This document shows, piece by piece, positions 62,474-64,000 of a stretch of 64,000 nt of DNA. The stretch is taken from positions 1 through 64,000 of the forward strand of contig NZ_JAGMUJ010000016.1 of NCBI RefSeq assembly GCF_019049255.1. The letters are read 5' to 3'. This DNA comes from Streptomyces sp. AC558_RSS880 (GTDB taxonomy: Bacteria > Actinomycetota > Actinomycetes > Streptomycetales > Streptomycetaceae). Numbering within the stretch: the stretch's first letter is position 1; every line of letters starts with the position of its first letter. The notes beneath the pieces are model-generated. The model was not told the DNA's origin, ran no database searches, and was given only the letters and a program-made list of their open reading frames with translations. The position numbers and the translations under genes were made by a program.

Positions 62474-63640
62474 TCAGCCCGTCCGTGCGTGACGGCGGCC
62501 GGAGACGCGAGGCTCCCCGTGCGGGTGGTCACGGGCCGCCGTGTGGAGGGCGTCGGCGAGTCGGTCCAGTACCGCGGCCGCCTGTTCCTCCGTGACCGTC
62601 AAGGGCGGGAGCAGTCGTACGACGCTCGCGAGGGGGCCGCCGAGGCCGATGATCAGACCGCGTCGCAGGCACTCCCGTCGTACGGCGGCGGCGAGTCCGG
62701 GCGCGGCGCGGTCCCGGGGTGTGCCGTCGGACGGCGCCTCCGGGTCCACCACGTCGACCCCGATCAGCAGCCCCCGCCCCCGTACGTCCCCCACACAGGC
62801 GAGTTCACCGGCGAGCGTCCGGAGCCGGCTCAGCATGCGGGCGCCCAGGGCGGCCGCGTGTCCGGCGAGACCGTTCTCGCGGACGTGGGCGAGGGTCGCC
62901 GTGCCCGCCGCCAGGGCGAGTTGGTTGCCAGTGTGGATGCGGGAGGCGGGCAGGGCGAGGTCGTCGCGGTGGACCACGACGGCCAGGGGCAGGCCGCCCC
63001 CGATCGCCGCGGACAGCACCATCGCGTCCGGCGTGATGCCGCTGCGCTCCACGGCCCAGAAGGTGCCGGTCCGTCCGACCCCCGTGAGCGTCTCGTCGAC
63101 GATCAGCGGGACGGACCGGTCGGCCGTGAGCCGCCGCAACCAGGCGTCCGGCGCCGGGAGCACCCCGCCGTCGTCCCGCACGGGCTCGACGATCGCCCCG
63201 GCAGGACGGCGCACATCCGACGCGGTGTCGCCGAGCGCGGACTCCGTCCGGTGGTCGGCGAGTTCGGCACCGGCCCGTCCGGTCGCCGCCCGTACGAGCC
63301 GGAGGGCGGTGGCCACCGCGTCGTCACGGCCCGGTCCGCAGAAGCGCACGCGGGCGCGTTCGGCGAGCCCGGGGGGCAGGGTGCGCGACAGTTCGGTGAC
63401 GAAGGCGTCCTTCACCGGGGTCGCCGGGCCGGGGGCGTGGAGCGGCGCGCCCGAGTCGATGATGCCGCGGATCGCCTCCAGCACGACGGGGTGGTTGTGC
63501 CCGAGCGCGAGGGTCCCCGCACCGGAGAGGCAGTCCAGATAGCGCCGGCCGTCCGCGCCCTCGATGGTCATCCCGCGCGCCCGCACCGGGACGACCGGCA
63601 GGACACCGGTCCCTCGCCCCTCGTACGTGGATTGCGCCAC
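62474..63640 (-). CDS. Class III aminotransferase-like protein lacking the PLP lysine
   Basis: 388 aa from GTG 63640 (GGGGAGG upstream; GTG 63676 possible). It resembles diaminobutyrate-2-oxoglutarate aminotransferases: YLDCLSGAGTLALGHNHPVV, VDETLTGVGRTGTFW (PLP Asp182) and VLSAAIGGGLPLAVVVHRDD. The residue that should be the Schiff-base lysine in VLSKAIGGGLPL is Ala211. The central segment with the GAYHGMT-type motif (about 60-90 residues) is also missing, with GRAGAELADHRTESALGD in its place. It is therefore unlikely to transaminate. First gene of the siderophore operon; its reading frame is otherwise intact. Confidence 0.85.
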   Translation of the reverse strand: MAQSTYEGRGTGVLPVVPVRARGMTIEGADGRRYLDCLSGAGTLALGHNHPVVLEAIRGIIDSGAPLHAPGPATPVKDAFVTELSRTLPPGLAERARVRFCGPGRDDAVATALRLVRAATGRAGAELADHRTESALGDTASDVRRPAGAIVEPVRDDGGVLPAPDAWLRRLTADRSVPLIVDETLTGVGRTGTFWAVERSGITPDAMVLSAAIGGGLPLAVVVHRDDLALPASRIHTGNQLALAAGTATLAHVRENGLAGHAAALGARMLSRLRTLAGELACVGDVRGRGLLIGVDVVDPEAPSDGTPRDRAAPGLAAAVRRECLRRGLIIGLGGPLASVVRLLPPLTVTEEQAAAVLDRLADALHTAARDHPHGEPRVSGRRHARTG

Positions 63641-64000
63641 CGTCCTCGGTCCTCCCCTGTGTTCCCGCCGCACCACGGCACGGGGAATCCGGGTGCGGGC
63701 AGCGGATCCCCCACCGCTACCAACCGCGGACCACCCACCGGGTTACGGGTCGCTCCGGGATCCCGGCCCATGGGCCGGCAACTCGGGGGCCACCGGCCTC
63801 AAATCGGCGTATCTCCGGAAGATCGACCAGGTCAGGCGGCTTGTAGCCGAACCGTTGCCGTTCCGTCTGACGTCCCCCACAGCGAGCGCATAGTGTGTGG
63901 TGCCGTTCCCGAAGGCCGTGGGAGCGTCCCCGAACTCCGTACGGACCAGGGGCGGGACCACGGCCGAAGCACCAAGTCCGTTCGTTCCAGGGGGAGTCAG
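63641..64000. other. 360-bp region at the right edge
   Basis: No gene seen inside. It should hold the siderophore operon promoter (minus) and a plus-strand promoter: CTGACG (63867-63872), 18 bases, TAGTGT (63891-63896). The window ends in a strong ribosome-binding site (CCAGGGGGAGTCAG), so a plus-strand gene probably starts within a few bases after 64000. Only half of an iron box (CCAGGTCAGGC near 63828) is visible. Confidence 0.5.

Noticed and set aside
63820..63850. Iron box for the siderophore operon
   Set aside because: Only the left half (CCAGGTCAGGC) fits; the right half does not, so it was not listed as a site.

Overview
This window looks like chromosomal core DNA of a Streptomyces. 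The GC content is very high, and the gene order matches what I recall for the Streptomyces stretch carrying ptsH, parC (second gyrA-type gene), parE, hrdB, whiH, rnhB, nrdRJ, lexA and a small siderophore locus. Other supporting signs are a sigma-WhiG-type promoter in front of whiH, a DasR-type operator in front of ptsH, an iron box, several apparently leaderless genes and many GTG starts. No rRNA, intact tRNA or CRISPR array was found.

Layout. (1) 1-9,063: a truncated Ala/Pro-repeat gene, DUF5998, a PatA-like protein acetyltransferase, HPr, a GntR regulator, a secreted M23 peptidase behind a c-di-AMP (ydaO) riboswitch, and an M16 protease pair with one catalytic and one degenerate subunit. 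(2) 9,505-22,826: parC, a CobW-type GTPase, DUF6082, an iron-box sucrase/ferredoxin-like gene, a CitA/CitB-type two-component pair facing an acetate-type symporter plus its DUF485 partner, parE, and a zinc-knuckle protein. ParC and ParE together make topoisomerase IV. (3) 22,965-33,851: secreted trypsin-like protease, hrdB (principal sigma factor), whiH (sporulation regulator), an ABC ATPase-permease fusion, a NUDIX/NrtR-like protein, a debranching-like glycosidase and DUF4192. (4) 33,993-42,226: a RecQ helicase fused to a phosphoribosyltransferase domain, hypotheticals, rnhB, a TetR/MFS efflux pair with twin operators, and an ADP-ribosylglycohydrolase.

(5) 42,230-50,440 is an accessory island between core genes. 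It holds a decayed serine recombinase with a transposase-like tail, IS remnants (two ISAs1-type, one IS5-like), broken genes (HNH-like protein, HATPase anti-sigma-like protein), and a few intact genes of unknown role. The most interesting of these is a 310-aa protein with a HEPN-type R-x4-H motif and a zinc-ribbon-like Cys pair of pairs. This is the best place in the window for an undescribed system, although the sequence alone does not establish one.

(6) 50,556-59,782: histidine phosphatase, DUF4937, TerD, then the DNA precursor/SOS block nrdR-nrdJ (minus strand), lexA and a dinG-type helicase. (7) 60,012-63,640: a three-gene siderophore operon with a class III aminotransferase-like protein, an IucA/IucC NIS synthetase and an AlcB-type acyltransferase. 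The aminotransferase lacks the PLP lysine (Ala instead) and a central segment, so it is probably not a working transaminase. The right edge seems to stop just before the start codon of a plus-strand gene.

Functional assignments come from motif reading and knowledge of Streptomyces families; no database search was run. Residue numbers use the starts given in each entry.
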